A DNA stretch of 46,591 bases, from contig NZ_LGHL01000018.1 of NCBI RefSeq assembly GCF_001908205.1, positions 1 through 46,591 on the forward strand, written 5' to 3'. Shown here one piece after another: positions 26,482 through 36,564 of this stretch. Made by a program: the position numbers and the translations under genes. Positions within the stretch are counted from its first letter, which is position 1, and each line of letters starts with the position of its first letter. The stretch comes from Bradyrhizobium sp. NAS80.1. GTDB taxonomy: Bacteria > Pseudomonadota > Alphaproteobacteria > Rhizobiales > Xanthobacteraceae. The notes under the pieces were generated by a model that worked only from the letters and a program-made list of their open reading frames with translations, had not been told where the DNA came from and did not search any database.

Positions 26482-27408
26482 ATGACGGTTCTCTACAAGG
26501 CCAACATGGTTCGCGGCGCCGAGTGGGCGCGCTTCTTCGCGGAGCGCGCGCCGGATGTGCCGTTCCGCCTCTGGCCTGACATCGGCGATCCCGCCGAAAT
26601 TCGCTATCTGGTGGCGTGGGTGCCGCCTGATAACATCGCGACGACGTTTCCCAATCTCGAGCTCGTCATCTCGGTTGGCGCCGGCGTCGACCAGTTCGAC
26701 GCCACCAAGCTTCCGGCGCACATTCCGCTTCTTCGCATGCTCGAGCCTGGCATTGCCGAGACCATGGTCGAATACGTCAACCTGGCTGTGCTCGCGTTGC
26801 ATCGTGATCTCCTGCATTTCATCAGCCAGCAGAAGGAACAGATCTGGCGCGAGATCCGGATCATGCCGGCGAAGCGGCGGCGTGTCGGTGTGATGGGACT
26901 CGGCCAACTCGGCCAGGCGGTGCTCCAACGGCTCAAGGCATTCGGCTTTCCGCTCTCGGGGTGGAATCGTTCCTCGCGCGAGATCGAGGGCGTCACCTGT
27001 TACGCTGGCGCGGAAGCGCTGCCGGAGTTCCTCGCGCAGGCTGACATTCTCGTCTGCCTGCTGCCGCTGACCGACGAGACCCGCGGCATCCTGAATGCCG
27101 ATCTGTTTGCGCGCCTGCCGCGCGGTGCGGGGCTCATCAATGTCGGCCGCGGCGGGCACCTGGTCGAAGCCGACTGTCTCGCAGCACTCGACAGCGGTGC
27201 GCTGTCCGGCGCTGTCCTCGATGTCGCCGAGCCGGAGCCGCTCCCGGCGGGCCATCCATTCTGGAGCCATCCTCGGATCCTTCTGACGCCGCACAATGCC
27301 AGCATGACGATGCCAGACACGGCTGTCGACTTCGTGCTCGACGTCATCGCGCGCCACCGCCGCGGCGAAGAGCTGCCGGGGCGTGTCGATCGCGCACGCG
27401 GCTACTAG
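26482..27408 (+). CDS. D-2-hydroxyacid dehydrogenase, GhrA-like glyoxylate/hydroxypyruvate reductase
   Basis: Cytoplasmic NAD(P)H-dependent reductase of 308 residues. The nucleotide fold is RRVGVMGLGQLGQAVLQRLK. The catalytic Arg is expected in INVGRGGHLVEADCLAALDS, the Glu in DVAEPEPLPAGHPFW and the His in ILLTPHNASMT, the family order for GhrA. The ATG at 26482 is taken because it lies 13 bp after the oxidase stop. It would reduce a 2-oxo acid such as glyoxylate or hydroxypyruvate, a plausible product of the preceding oxidase. Confidence 0.9.
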   Translation: MTVLYKANMVRGAEWARFFAERAPDVPFRLWPDIGDPAEIRYLVAWVPPDNIATTFPNLELVISVGAGVDQFDATKLPAHIPLLRMLEPGIAETMVEYVNLAVLALHRDLLHFISQQKEQIWREIRIMPAKRRRVGVMGLGQLGQAVLQRLKAFGFPLSGWNRSSREIEGVTCYAGAEALPEFLAQADILVCLLPLTDETRGILNADLFARLPRGAGLINVGRGGHLVEADCLAALDSGALSGAVLDVAEPEPLPAGHPFWSHPRILLTPHNASMTMPDTAVDFVLDVIARHRRGEELPGRVDRARGY

Positions 27409-27417
27409 GAAACTCGC

Positions 27418-29286
<1,869 letters not shown>

Positions 29287-29307
29287 TGCGTGGAAGCGCG
29301 GCGCGCC

Positions 29308-30532
29308 TCACGAATTGACGTGCACGAAATCCCGCAGCAGCGGATAGATCTCGGTGTTCCAGCGTTTTCCCGAGAACACGCCGTAGTGGCCGACGCCGGC
29401 CTGCATGTGGTGGACACGACGATAGGCGCGCACGCCGGTGCAGAGGTCTTGCGCGGCGAGCGTCTGGCCGACCGAGCAGATGTCGTCCTTCTCGCCTTCG
29501 ACCGTCATCAGCCCCATGCGGCCCACGGCCCCAGTGTTCACCGGCCGCCCCCCGATGCATCAGCTTGCCTTGCGGCAACAGGTGCTCCTGGAACACGTTT
29601 CGCACGGTCTCGATGTAGAATTCGGCCGGTAGGTCCATCACGGCAAAGTATTCGTCGTAGAAAGTCTTGATCGTCGCGGCTTTCTCCCTCTCGCCCTTGG
29701 CGATGTGGTTGGCGAGATCGAGATGCTGCTTGATGTGGCGTTCGAGGTTCATCGACACGAAGGCGGTGAGTTGCACGAAGCCGGGATAGACTTTGCGGAG
29801 CGCGCCGCGGCACTGCACCGGCACGTAGTTGATCAAATTCCGCTCGAACCACCCGATCGGCTTGCTCTTGGCGAACGCGTTGACCTTGGTCGGCTGGATG
29901 CGCGTGTCGATCGGGCCGGCCATCAGCGTCAGCGTCGCGGGCCGCGAGGGATGGTTGTCCTCGCACATGATTGCGGCGGCCGCGAGCGCAGAGACCGCCG
30001 GCTGACAGATCGCGACCATGTGCGGGCGCGGACCGAGCTGTCCGAGGAAGTCGATGAGATGCTCGGTGTAGTCGTCGAGCCCGAAGCGGCCCTCGCTGCG
30101 GGGAATATCGCGCGGATTGTGCCAGTCGGTGATGTAGACGTCGTGATCCTGGAGCAGCGTCTTCACGGTGCCGCGCAGCAGCGTCGCGAAATGGCCGGAC
30201 ATCGGCGCCACCAGCAGCATGCGCGGCTGCTCCGGCCCGTCGTTCTTCCTGAAGTGCAGCAGCGAGCCGAACGGCGTCGCGTAGGCGACTTCCTCGGTGA
30301 CAGGGACCTCGCGATTGCCCACCATCGCGCTGTCGATGCCATAGGCCGGGCGGTCATAGGTGAGGGTTGAGCGAGAGATCAGCTCCAGCGCAGCCGAGAG
30401 CCGGCCGACGATCTGATCCGACATGTCCTGCGGCACCAGGTTGAGGAATTTGAGCGCGGACGACGCCCCCGCCCGCCACGGCGCCGTCAGGTCCATGTGG
30501 TTCTGGAAGGCCTGATAATACATCGACATCAT
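29308..30532 (-). pseudogene. phaZ: Intracellular polyhydroxyalkanoate depolymerase, frameshifted
   Basis: Degrades stored PHB granules in the cytoplasm. The N-terminal 325 or so residues are intact and carry the lipase-box-like nucleophile with Cys, MVAICQPAVSALA (Cys176), as in Ralstonia-type PhaZ. The C-terminal part (NTGAVGRMGLMTVEGEKDD, HHMQAGVGHYGVFSGKRW with the catalytic His, PLLRDFVHVNS) is in another frame. The break is in a run of six C (G on the coding strand) at 29548-29553; five would restore HRGRPVNTGAVGRMG and give about 407 residues. As written, the protein would run on to 29180 without the catalytic His, overlapping the convergent ATPase gene. Sequencing error or a true mutation. 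Confidence 0.88.
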
Positions 30533-30701
30533 ACTGAAGTGCCCACCTGTCCCTTGTCGCTATGCAATATCGACGCCAAACGGGAGCCGAAGCGCCCGCA
30601 GACTTGGCACGTCGCTTGCTGCACATTTCGTACGAAGCACAGGTAACGAGCACGCCCGCGCGGGGCGCGGTGCCCGCTGTCAGGCGTGAGGGAAGGGTCT
30701 C

Positions 30702-31358
30702 ATGGAGAAGGCGACACTGACCATCAGCAGCAAGAACTATTCTTCCTGGTCGCTGCGTGGCTGGCTGCTGACGAAATTCTCCGGGCTCGACTTCGAGGAG
30801 ATCGTGACCGCGCCGGACGACGCAGCGGCGCGCGCGGAGATCCTGCTGCTGTCGTCGTCGATTTTGGTGCCGTGCCTGCGGCACGAAGGCGCTGTCGTTT
30901 GGGATACGTTGGCGATTGCCGAATATCTCAACGAGGTGATGCCGGACGCAGGCCTGTTGCCGGCCGACCGCATCCAGCGCGCCCATTGCCGCTCGATCTG
31001 CGGCGAGATCCATTCCGGCTTCACCACGCTGCGCGCTTCGCTGCCCGTCAACCTGAAGGGACACTTCCCCGGCTTCAAGATCTGGTCGCGCGCGCAGGCC
31101 GACATCGACCGCGTCTGGTTCATCTGGCGCGACTGCCTGGAGAAATCGGGCGGCCCGTTCCTGTTCGGCGAGAGGCGCACCATGGCGGACGCGATGTACA
31201 CCCCCGTGGTGACGCGCTTCGTCACCTATGACGTCAAGCTCGAGCCGCTTCTGAAGGCTTATGCCGACACCATCATGGCCATGCCCGAGATGAACGAATG
31301 GATCGCGGCGGCGAGGGAGGAGCCGGCCGAGATCGAGGAGCTTGAGGTCGAATATTAG
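30702..31358 (+). CDS. Glutathione S-transferase family protein
   Basis: Cytoplasmic protein of 218 residues with the GST layout. The thioredoxin-like domain has ISSKNYSSWSLRGWLLTKFS at the catalytic Ser/Tyr region and the glutathione-binding PCLRHEGAVVWDTLAIAEYL segment. The helical C-terminal domain includes FLFGERRTMADAMYTPVVTR, with the conserved N-capping/hydrophobic staple region. GGGAAGGG precedes the ATG at 30702. Divergent from phaZ. Substrate unknown. Confidence 0.93.
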   Translation: MEKATLTISSKNYSSWSLRGWLLTKFSGLDFEEIVTAPDDAAARAEILLLSSSILVPCLRHEGAVVWDTLAIAEYLNEVMPDAGLLPADRIQRAHCRSICGEIHSGFTTLRASLPVNLKGHFPGFKIWSRAQADIDRVWFIWRDCLEKSGGPFLFGERRTMADAMYTPVVTRFVTYDVKLEPLLKAYADTIMAMPEMNEWIAAAREEPAEIEELEVEY

Positions 31359-31381
31359 GCAGGCTCCGCACGGCTCTGCCT
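31357..31381 (+). terminator. Weak hairpin at the end of the GST gene
   Basis: AGGCAG (31357-31362) pairs with CTGCCT (31376-31381), starting inside the stop codon, followed by GTTTC. The stem is short, the loop 13 nt and the T-tract poor, so this is only a possible terminator. The following 268 bp up to 31649 show no gene. Confidence 0.3.
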
Positions 31382-31649
31382 GTTTCGGAGGCGGGGTCCG
31401 TCCGCGTCGGTCGCGCGGGCATCTGCCGCCATATCATTGACGCGGTTAACTTTTGTCGCCAGTAACCGGCTCAAATTCAATCATCTGTTGAGCAGATATT
31501 GTGCGGGCGAACGTCCTCGTCGCGACATCTAGCCGTGAACAGGAGCGTACAGGGGTTCCCAGCTGATTCGGACGTGATTCGTTCGGGCCGCGTTCCGAAG
31601 GTTAATGCGGAGCGCGGCCCCGTTGCATTTTGAAACAGACGGTAGGCCT

Positions 31650-31874
31650 TCAGGCGGCGCCTGAGTGCTTCATGCGCGGCAGGCGCCAGCCGATGACGGT
31701 GGCTTCCACCGCTATACCGGCCTCGTGGTTCTGCCAGCGTCCTTCGACATAACGGCAGGCGAACGGCAGTTGATACGTTCCGCTGTGGTCCTCGCACAGC
31801 ACTTCGAGCGGCAGGCCAGGCGGAGGTTCTCCCGCGCCATCGAATTCCGCCAATCGTCTTTCACGCGTTGCCAT
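31650..31874 (-). CDS. Small hypothetical protein
   Basis: A 74-residue protein, no signal peptide or membrane segment. It has GGGGAG about ten bases before the ATG at 31874, which supports it being real. The core LEVLCEDHSGTYQLPFACRY is followed by WQNHEAGIAVEATVIGWRLP, a compact mix of beta-like segments. I do not recognise the family; from memory small proteins of this kind are common in Bradyrhizobium. Divergent from the coiled-coil gene at 32060. Confidence 0.6.
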   Translation of the reverse strand: MATRERRLAEFDGAGEPPPGLPLEVLCEDHSGTYQLPFACRYVEGRWQNHEAGIAVEATVIGWRLPRMKHSGAA

Positions 31875-32059
31875 TCGAAAAATCTCCCCTAAGCAAAGCC
31901 GCGGAAAGAGCGCCCACTTCCCCCCGCGTGCAGATTATCGCTCCCGTCTCAGGGAACAGCTGCAAGCTCAACGCGAGAATGCGGTACCAGTGTGGTAGCC
32001 TTGGGATGCTGCGCGCAATCAGCGCACATTGCCGTGATCGATTTGGCGAGGGAACCTGG

Positions 32060-32428
32060 ATGGCTTTTCGGAGTGTTGGCGCTTGTTTCGTGATGTGGCT
32101 GCTCGCAACGCTGGCGCACACGCCGGTCCGCGCGCAGGACGTGCCCGGCATCGAGATCTGCACCGTCGAGAAGACGATGGAACGGCGAACGAGCTGTCTG
32201 CAGAGCAATGTCGACTTCCTGCAGAAGACGATCACCAAGCTCACGCTTGATCACCAGCAGAAGCTGGATGCCGCCAATCGGCAGATCGACGCGCTGAAGA
32301 CGACGGTTGCCGGCCTGCAGAAAACGTTCGGCGATCTGCAGGCCGCGCAGGCGAAGACGGCGGAGGACGCGAAGAATAAGGCCGACACGAAGGAGGCGCC
32401 GCCGGCGGCCAAGGACGCGTCGAAGTGA
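32060..32428 (+). CDS. Exported small coiled-coil protein
   Basis: A 122-residue protein with a signal peptide (SVGACFVMWLLATLAHTPVRAQ). The mature part starts DVPGIEICTVEKTMERRTSC, has two Cys that could form a disulfide, then heptad-like segments (LQKTITKLTLDHQQKLDAAN; LKTTVAGLQKTFGDLQAAQA) and a Lys/Ala/Asp-rich tail. The ATG at 32060 with GAGGGAA upstream places the signal peptide correctly; upstream in-frame starts would bury it. Envelope role inferred only from export. No family recognised. Confidence 0.75.
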   Translation: MAFRSVGACFVMWLLATLAHTPVRAQDVPGIEICTVEKTMERRTSCLQSNVDFLQKTITKLTLDHQQKLDAANRQIDALKTTVAGLQKTFGDLQAAQAKTAEDAKNKADTKEAPPAAKDASK

Positions 32429-32457
32429 ATTGTGCTGCCGTGTCCCGGACGCGGCGA

Positions 32458-33561
32458 TCAGGTGACGCGATATCGCTCCATCACGCCGCGATCGGGTTCA
32501 AATCCGAGACCAGGACCGGTCGGCACCGCAACGTGGCCTGTGGCATCGACGTCGGCACGACCGCCCCAGAGGCAGGCCTCGCGCTTCAGGTAGAACATCT
32601 CGACGAGCCCGTCGTCGCGCAGCGCCAGGAGATGCAGTGTCGCCAGAAGGCCGGGGCCGAAATACGGCGAATGCGGGACGATCTTGATGCCGAGCTGATC
32701 GGCGAGCGCGGCGACTTTCAGAAACTCCGTGATGCCGCCGACCTTGATCACCGACGGCTGGGCGTGGCTCACCGCACCTGCCGTCATCATCTGGCGGAAT
32801 TGATATTCCGTGCAGGCGTTCTCGCCGGCGGCGACGCCGAGTCCGCCCTTGCGGCGCACCTCGGCAAGCGTCGCAAAATCCTCCGGTGGCCAGACCGGCT
32901 CCTCCAGAAACATCGGTTGCGCGTCCCGGCATGCCCCAGCGAACGCGATCGCCTGCTCGCCTGACAGCGGGCAGTTCATGTCGACCATCAGCGGAATGCC
33001 GGGGCCGATCGCTTCGCGCGCGGCAAACACCGCCGGCGTCGTGGTCTCGTGCAGCTTGATGGCGCCATAGCCAAGCGTGAGCGCCTTCTTGCATTCGGCG
33101 GCGATGTTCTCGGGCGAGCCGATCCGCAGGAGACTCGCATAGGCGGGAATGGCCGTGCGCTTGACCGTTCCGAGCAGGCGATGCACCGGCACCCCCTCGA
33201 TCTTGGCAGCCAAATCCCACAGCGCGATGTCGAGCCCGGAGATCGCGAACATGGTGATGCCGTAGCGGCCGAACAGATGCAGGTTGCGCTGGATCTGTTC
33301 CATGACCGCGGGAATGCCGGCGGCATCAGGCACCTTCAGCCCGCGGGCCTGCGGCGCGATCATCTCCTCGACGGCACTGCGCGTGGTGCGGGGGCAGACA
33401 TAGGCGAAGGCATCGCCCCAGCCGGTCAGTCCGGAATCGGTCGTGACCTCGACGAGCACCATGTCGAGCGCCGAGATCGCGGAGGCGCCTTGGCGAAAGC
33501 TCGCAACACCGGCGTCGTAGGGGATGCGGATATGGTGCGCCCGCACATCTGTGATCTCCAT
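32458..33561 (-). CDS. Enolase-superfamily enzyme, mandelate racemase/muconate lactonizing type
   Basis: Cytoplasmic Mg-dependent enzyme of 367 residues that abstracts a proton alpha to a carboxylate. Metal ligands are visible as Asp194 (MVDMNCP), Glu220 or Glu221 (FLEEPVWPPED) and Glu247 (AGENACT). The base on strand 2 is in a Lys-x-His motif, AIKLHE (169-171), and His297 is in VPHSPYFGP. The Asp that normally pairs with this His (usually in a QPD segment) is replaced by Ser270 in HAQPSVIKVGG. Substrate not assignable, probably an acid sugar or similar. Divergent from the AraC-type gene at 33744. Confidence 0.9.
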   Translation of the reverse strand: MEITDVRAHHIRIPYDAGVASFRQGASAISALDMVLVEVTTDSGLTGWGDAFAYVCPRTTRSAVEEMIAPQARGLKVPDAAGIPAVMEQIQRNLHLFGRYGITMFAISGLDIALWDLAAKIEGVPVHRLLGTVKRTAIPAYASLLRIGSPENIAAECKKALTLGYGAIKLHETTTPAVFAAREAIGPGIPLMVDMNCPLSGEQAIAFAGACRDAQPMFLEEPVWPPEDFATLAEVRRKGGLGVAAGENACTEYQFRQMMTAGAVSHAQPSVIKVGGITEFLKVAALADQLGIKIVPHSPYFGPGLLATLHLLALRDDGLVEMFYLKREACLWGGRADVDATGHVAVPTGPGLGFEPDRGVMERYRVT

Positions 33562-33743
33562 GACGCGGTTCCTCCGTCTTTCTCGTGAGCGGTTTTAAGG
33601 ACAGCCCGAGTGTAGCCACGAACGCAAGGGCGTTGCCAGCGGCTGTTCGGGGATTATCCTCATGCAAGGACAGCAAGGCCGATCAAGCGAAGAGCGCGGT
33701 GACCTCCATCATCGCCGCGCTTCGAACGAGGACCTGAACCACC

Positions 33744-34589
33744 ATGAACCCAGCCCAGCGCGCGCTCTGGTATATCGAGAGCCATCTGGCCGAGCCGATG
33801 ACGCTCGACGAGATCGCTGCGATATCAGGCGTGTCTCGGTTCCACATCGTGCGCGCGTTTGCCGCAGCCACCGGCCTTCCGGTGATGCGCTATCTGCGGG
33901 CACGGCGGCTGACGGAAGCTGCGCGGCGTCTTGCGGACGGCGCGCCCGACATTCTGTCACTGGCGCTGGAGGCGGATTACGGCTCGCACGAAGCATTCAC
34001 CCGCGCGTTCCGCGACCAGTTCGGCGTGACACCCGAAGCGGTGCGGGCCGCGACATGCACCAGCCATCTCAGGCTACAGGAGCCGATCCTCATGGACTCC
34101 ACGATGTTAGACAATCTCAAAGCCCCGCGTTTCGAAACCGCAAAGGCTTTCCTCGTCGCCGGCCCTGCCGAGCGCATCTCCTGCGACAACGGCGCCATCA
34201 TCCCGAGCCTGTGGCACCGCTTCCACCAGGAGGTCGCCGACATTCCCGCGCGCGTCGGCCAGGGAAAATCTCAAGTCGCTTACGGCGTCTGCTGCAACGG
34301 CGATGACGCCGGCAATTTCGACTACATCGCCGGCGTCGAGGTCGCCGATTTTTCCGACCTGCCGCGCCGCTTCGGCCGCATCCGCATCCCCGAGCAGCGC
34401 TATGCGGTGTTCACCCACACCGAGCACGTCGCCTCGATCCGCCGCACCGTCAACACGATCTGGAATCAATGGCTGCCGGTCTCGGGCCTAAAGGCTGCGG
34501 ACGCGCCGAACTTCGAGCGCTACGACGAAAAATTCGATCCTGCGACCGGCAATGGCGGTTTCGAGATTTGGATACCAGTGCGGGAGTAG
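33744..34589 (+). CDS. AraC-family regulator with GyrI-like effector domain (Rob type)
   Basis: A 281-residue protein with DNA binding at the N-terminus: two helix-turn-helix units in residues 5-105 (LAEPMTLDEIAAISGVSRFH; DILSLALEADYGSHEAFTRA) ending FRDQFGVTPEAVR. From about 120 a GyrI/SoxR-like ligand domain follows (ETAKAFLVAGPAERISCDNG, then YGVCCNGDDAGNFDYIAGVE, ending GGFEIWIPVRE). Such proteins respond to small hydrophobic or cationic compounds. It is divergent from the enolase-superfamily gene with about 180 bp between starts, so it may regulate that gene. Confidence 0.92.
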   Translation: MNPAQRALWYIESHLAEPMTLDEIAAISGVSRFHIVRAFAAATGLPVMRYLRARRLTEAARRLADGAPDILSLALEADYGSHEAFTRAFRDQFGVTPEAVRAATCTSHLRLQEPILMDSTMLDNLKAPRFETAKAFLVAGPAERISCDNGAIIPSLWHRFHQEVADIPARVGQGKSQVAYGVCCNGDDAGNFDYIAGVEVADFSDLPRRFGRIRIPEQRYAVFTHTEHVASIRRTVNTIWNQWLPVSGLKAADAPNFERYDEKFDPATGNGGFEIWIPVRE

Positions 34590-34682
34590 CATGATCCGGA
34601 CCCGAAGGGCCGCGCTAGCGCAAAGTGTGTAGCGGTTTTCCCTCGCGACCAACGCGGAACGCGTTTGCGCGGAGATCATGCT
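34588..34682. repeat. AGCATGATC palindromic intergenic element
   Basis: Outer arms AGCATGATC (34588-34596) and GATCATGCT (34674-34682) are exact complements, and the left arm overlaps the stop codon of the AraC-GyrI gene. From memory, elements with GCATGATCCGG and AGATCATGC ends are common between genes in Bradyrhizobium and relatives. One copy is seen in this window. Confidence 0.65.
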
Positions 34683-34692
34683 CCAACCACAA

Positions 34693-34725
34693 TCCAAAGC
34701 GCGATGACATTCATCGCGCTTTGGA
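34693..34725. repeat. Perfect 14-bp stem hairpin
   Basis: TCCAAAGCGCGATG (34693-34706) pairs without mismatch with CATCGCGCTTTGGA (34712-34725) around the loop ACATT. No T-run follows on either strand, so it is not a standard terminator. It directly follows the AGCATGATC element and probably belongs to the same composite repeat. The remaining gap to 34859 holds the SMP-30 promoter. Confidence 0.7.
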
Positions 34726-34859
34726 GTGCAACGCTGGCATACCATCCCGCTTGCTTGGCAAGCCCCGGTGACTTTGTCATAACCTCGGGCAAACCTTGCA
34801 TGAGGGGCCGACGCCGGACATCCCGTGCAAGCCATAACAAGCAAGCCGGGAGGTACCCA

Positions 34860-35786
34860 ATGTCTAACGTCCGCGTTCTCGCCACCGACCTCGAATTTCC
34901 TGAAGGGCCGGTCGTGATGCCGGACGGCTCGGTGGTGCTGGTGGAAATCCGCGGCCAGCGCCTGACCCGTGTTTATCCCGACGGCCGCAAGGAGATCGTC
35001 GCCAAGGTCCCGGGCGGCCCGAACGGCGCCGCGCTCGGCCCCGACGGCAAGATCTACATTTGCAACAATGGCGGCTTCTCCTGGATCCCGACCCGCAACA
35101 TGATCATGCCGGGCCCGCAGCCGGAGGATTACCTGGGCGGATCGATCCAGCGCGTCGACCTGCAAACCGGCAAGGTCGAGACCGTCGTGACCAAATGCGG
35201 CGAGCACGATCTGCGCGGGCCGAATGACCTCGTGTTCGACAAGCAGGGCGGCCTGTGGTTCTCCGATCTCGGCAAGCGCCGCGCGCGCGAGATGGACGTC
35301 GGCGGGATCTACTACCTCAAGCCCGGCATGAAGGAGATCGTCGAGATCGTGCACGGCGTGCTGCCGGCGAACGGCATCGGTCTGTCGCCGGACGAGAACA
35401 CCGTCTACATCGCGGAGACGCCGACCGGGCGGCTCTGGGCCTACGAGCTCTCGGCGCCCGGCACGCTCAAGCCGCGCGACGTGATCTATCGCGGCGAGCG
35501 CGGCAAGCCGATCTGCGGCCTCGGCGGCTACCAGATGTTCGATTCGCTCGCGGTCGAAGCGAACGGCAATGTCTGCGTCGCCACCCTCATCTCCGGCTGC
35601 ATCTCGGTGATCGCGCCCGACGGTACCCTGGTCGAGCAGGTCCCGACCGGCGACCGCGTCACCACCAACATCGCCTTCGGCGGCCCCGAGCTGAAGACCG
35701 CCTACATCACGCTGTCAGGCAGGGGCGAGCTGGTCGCCATGGACTGGCCGCGCGGCGGATTGCCGTTGAACTTTTTGAACAAGTGA
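34860..35786 (+). CDS. SMP-30/gluconolactonase-type lactonase
   Basis: Six-bladed beta-propeller of 308 residues predicted to hydrolyse a sugar or other lactone. Metal-site segments are visible: LEFPEGPVVMPDGSVVLVEI (Glu), GPNDLVFDKQGGLWFSD (Asn and nearby Asp) and GIGLSPDENTVYIAET (Asp). The ATG at 34860 is chosen because GGGAGG lies before it; upstream in-frame starts run through repeat DNA. No signal peptide, so cytoplasmic. It is followed by the repeat at 35816-35923. Confidence 0.92.
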   Translation: MSNVRVLATDLEFPEGPVVMPDGSVVLVEIRGQRLTRVYPDGRKEIVAKVPGGPNGAALGPDGKIYICNNGGFSWIPTRNMIMPGPQPEDYLGGSIQRVDLQTGKVETVVTKCGEHDLRGPNDLVFDKQGGLWFSDLGKRRAREMDVGGIYYLKPGMKEIVEIVHGVLPANGIGLSPDENTVYIAETPTGRLWAYELSAPGTLKPRDVIYRGERGKPICGLGGYQMFDSLAVEANGNVCVATLISGCISVIAPDGTLVEQVPTGDRVTTNIAFGGPELKTAYITLSGRGELVAMDWPRGGLPLNFLNK

Positions 35787-35815
35787 ATGTAGAAGATATG
35801 CCGATACATTCCGCC

Positions 35816-35923
35816 GTCATTCCGGGATGCGTGCCCTAGCACGCAGGCCCGGAATCCATTGGACCGCAGAGTTTGTGGTTGAATGGATTCCGGGCTGGCC
35901 GCTTCGCGTCGCCCCGGAATGAC
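35816..35923. repeat. GTCATTCCGGGG palindromic element, copy 2
   Basis: Same family as 3772-3877. It starts GTCATTCCGGGATGCG and ends GTCGCCCCGGAATGAC. The left arm carries an A in place of a G (CCGGGA), giving one mismatch in the outer stem, so this copy has begun to decay. Inner arms GCCCGGAATCCATT and AATGGATTCCGGGC pair exactly. Confidence 0.85.
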
Positions 35924-35951
35924 ACCGATCATTTTTCTGGAGTAGACGTCA

Positions 35952-36545
35952 ATGCCCTGGCCTGATCCCATCACCCTGCGTGGACAGCACGCCCGTCTCG
36001 AGCCGCTGTCGCAACAGCATCGCGAGGGGCTGGTGGAGGCCGTGAAGGACGGCGAGCTCTACACGATCTGGTACACCACGATCCCGACGCCGGAGAACAT
36101 TGCCAAGGAGATCGATCGCCGCCTCGGCCTTCAGGCCTCAGGCTCCATGCTGCCGTTCACCGTGTTCGATGCCGCGGGCAGGATCGTAGGCCAGACGACC
36201 TACATGAACATCGATGCCGCCAACCGCCGTGTCGAGATCGGCTCGACCTGGTACAGGAAGAGCGCGCAGCGCGGCCCGCTCAACACGCAGTGCAAGCTGC
36301 TGTTGCTCACCCACGCCTTCGAGACCCTGAACTGCATCGCGGTCGAGTTCCGCACGCATTTCTTCAACCACCAGAGCCGCCGCGCCATCGAGCGTCTCGG
36401 CGCCAAGCAGGATGGCATTCTGCGCAGCCATCAGGTCGCGCCGAACGGCACCTTGCGCGACACGGTGGTTTACAGCATCACCGCGGCCGAATGGCCGACG
36501 GTGCAGGCGCATTTGAACTACCAACTCAACGACAAGCCGCGCTGA
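35952..36545 (+). CDS. GNAT-family N-acetyltransferase
   Basis: Cytoplasmic acetyl-CoA-dependent acyltransferase of 197 residues, RimJ/RimL-like. The core has FTVFDAAGRIVGQTTYMNID, then VEIGSTWYRKSAQRGPLNTQ (acetyl-CoA contact region), then LNCIAVEFRTHFFNHQSRRA and IERLGAKQDGILRSHQVAPN, the standard RimL-type ending. GGAG lies ten bases before the ATG. It is 19 bp upstream of the GMC oxidoreductase gene and probably co-transcribed with it, though no shared pathway is evident. Confidence 0.92.
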   Translation: MPWPDPITLRGQHARLEPLSQQHREGLVEAVKDGELYTIWYTTIPTPENIAKEIDRRLGLQASGSMLPFTVFDAAGRIVGQTTYMNIDAANRRVEIGSTWYRKSAQRGPLNTQCKLLLLTHAFETLNCIAVEFRTHFFNHQSRRAIERLGAKQDGILRSHQVAPNGTLRDTVVYSITAAEWPTVQAHLNYQLNDKPR

Positions 36546-36564
36546 GCGGCTTCTGGCGGACAAC

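Noticed and set aside
34693..34725. Rho-independent terminator
   Set aside because: Strong stem but no T-run on either strand; fits better as part of a dispersed repeat.
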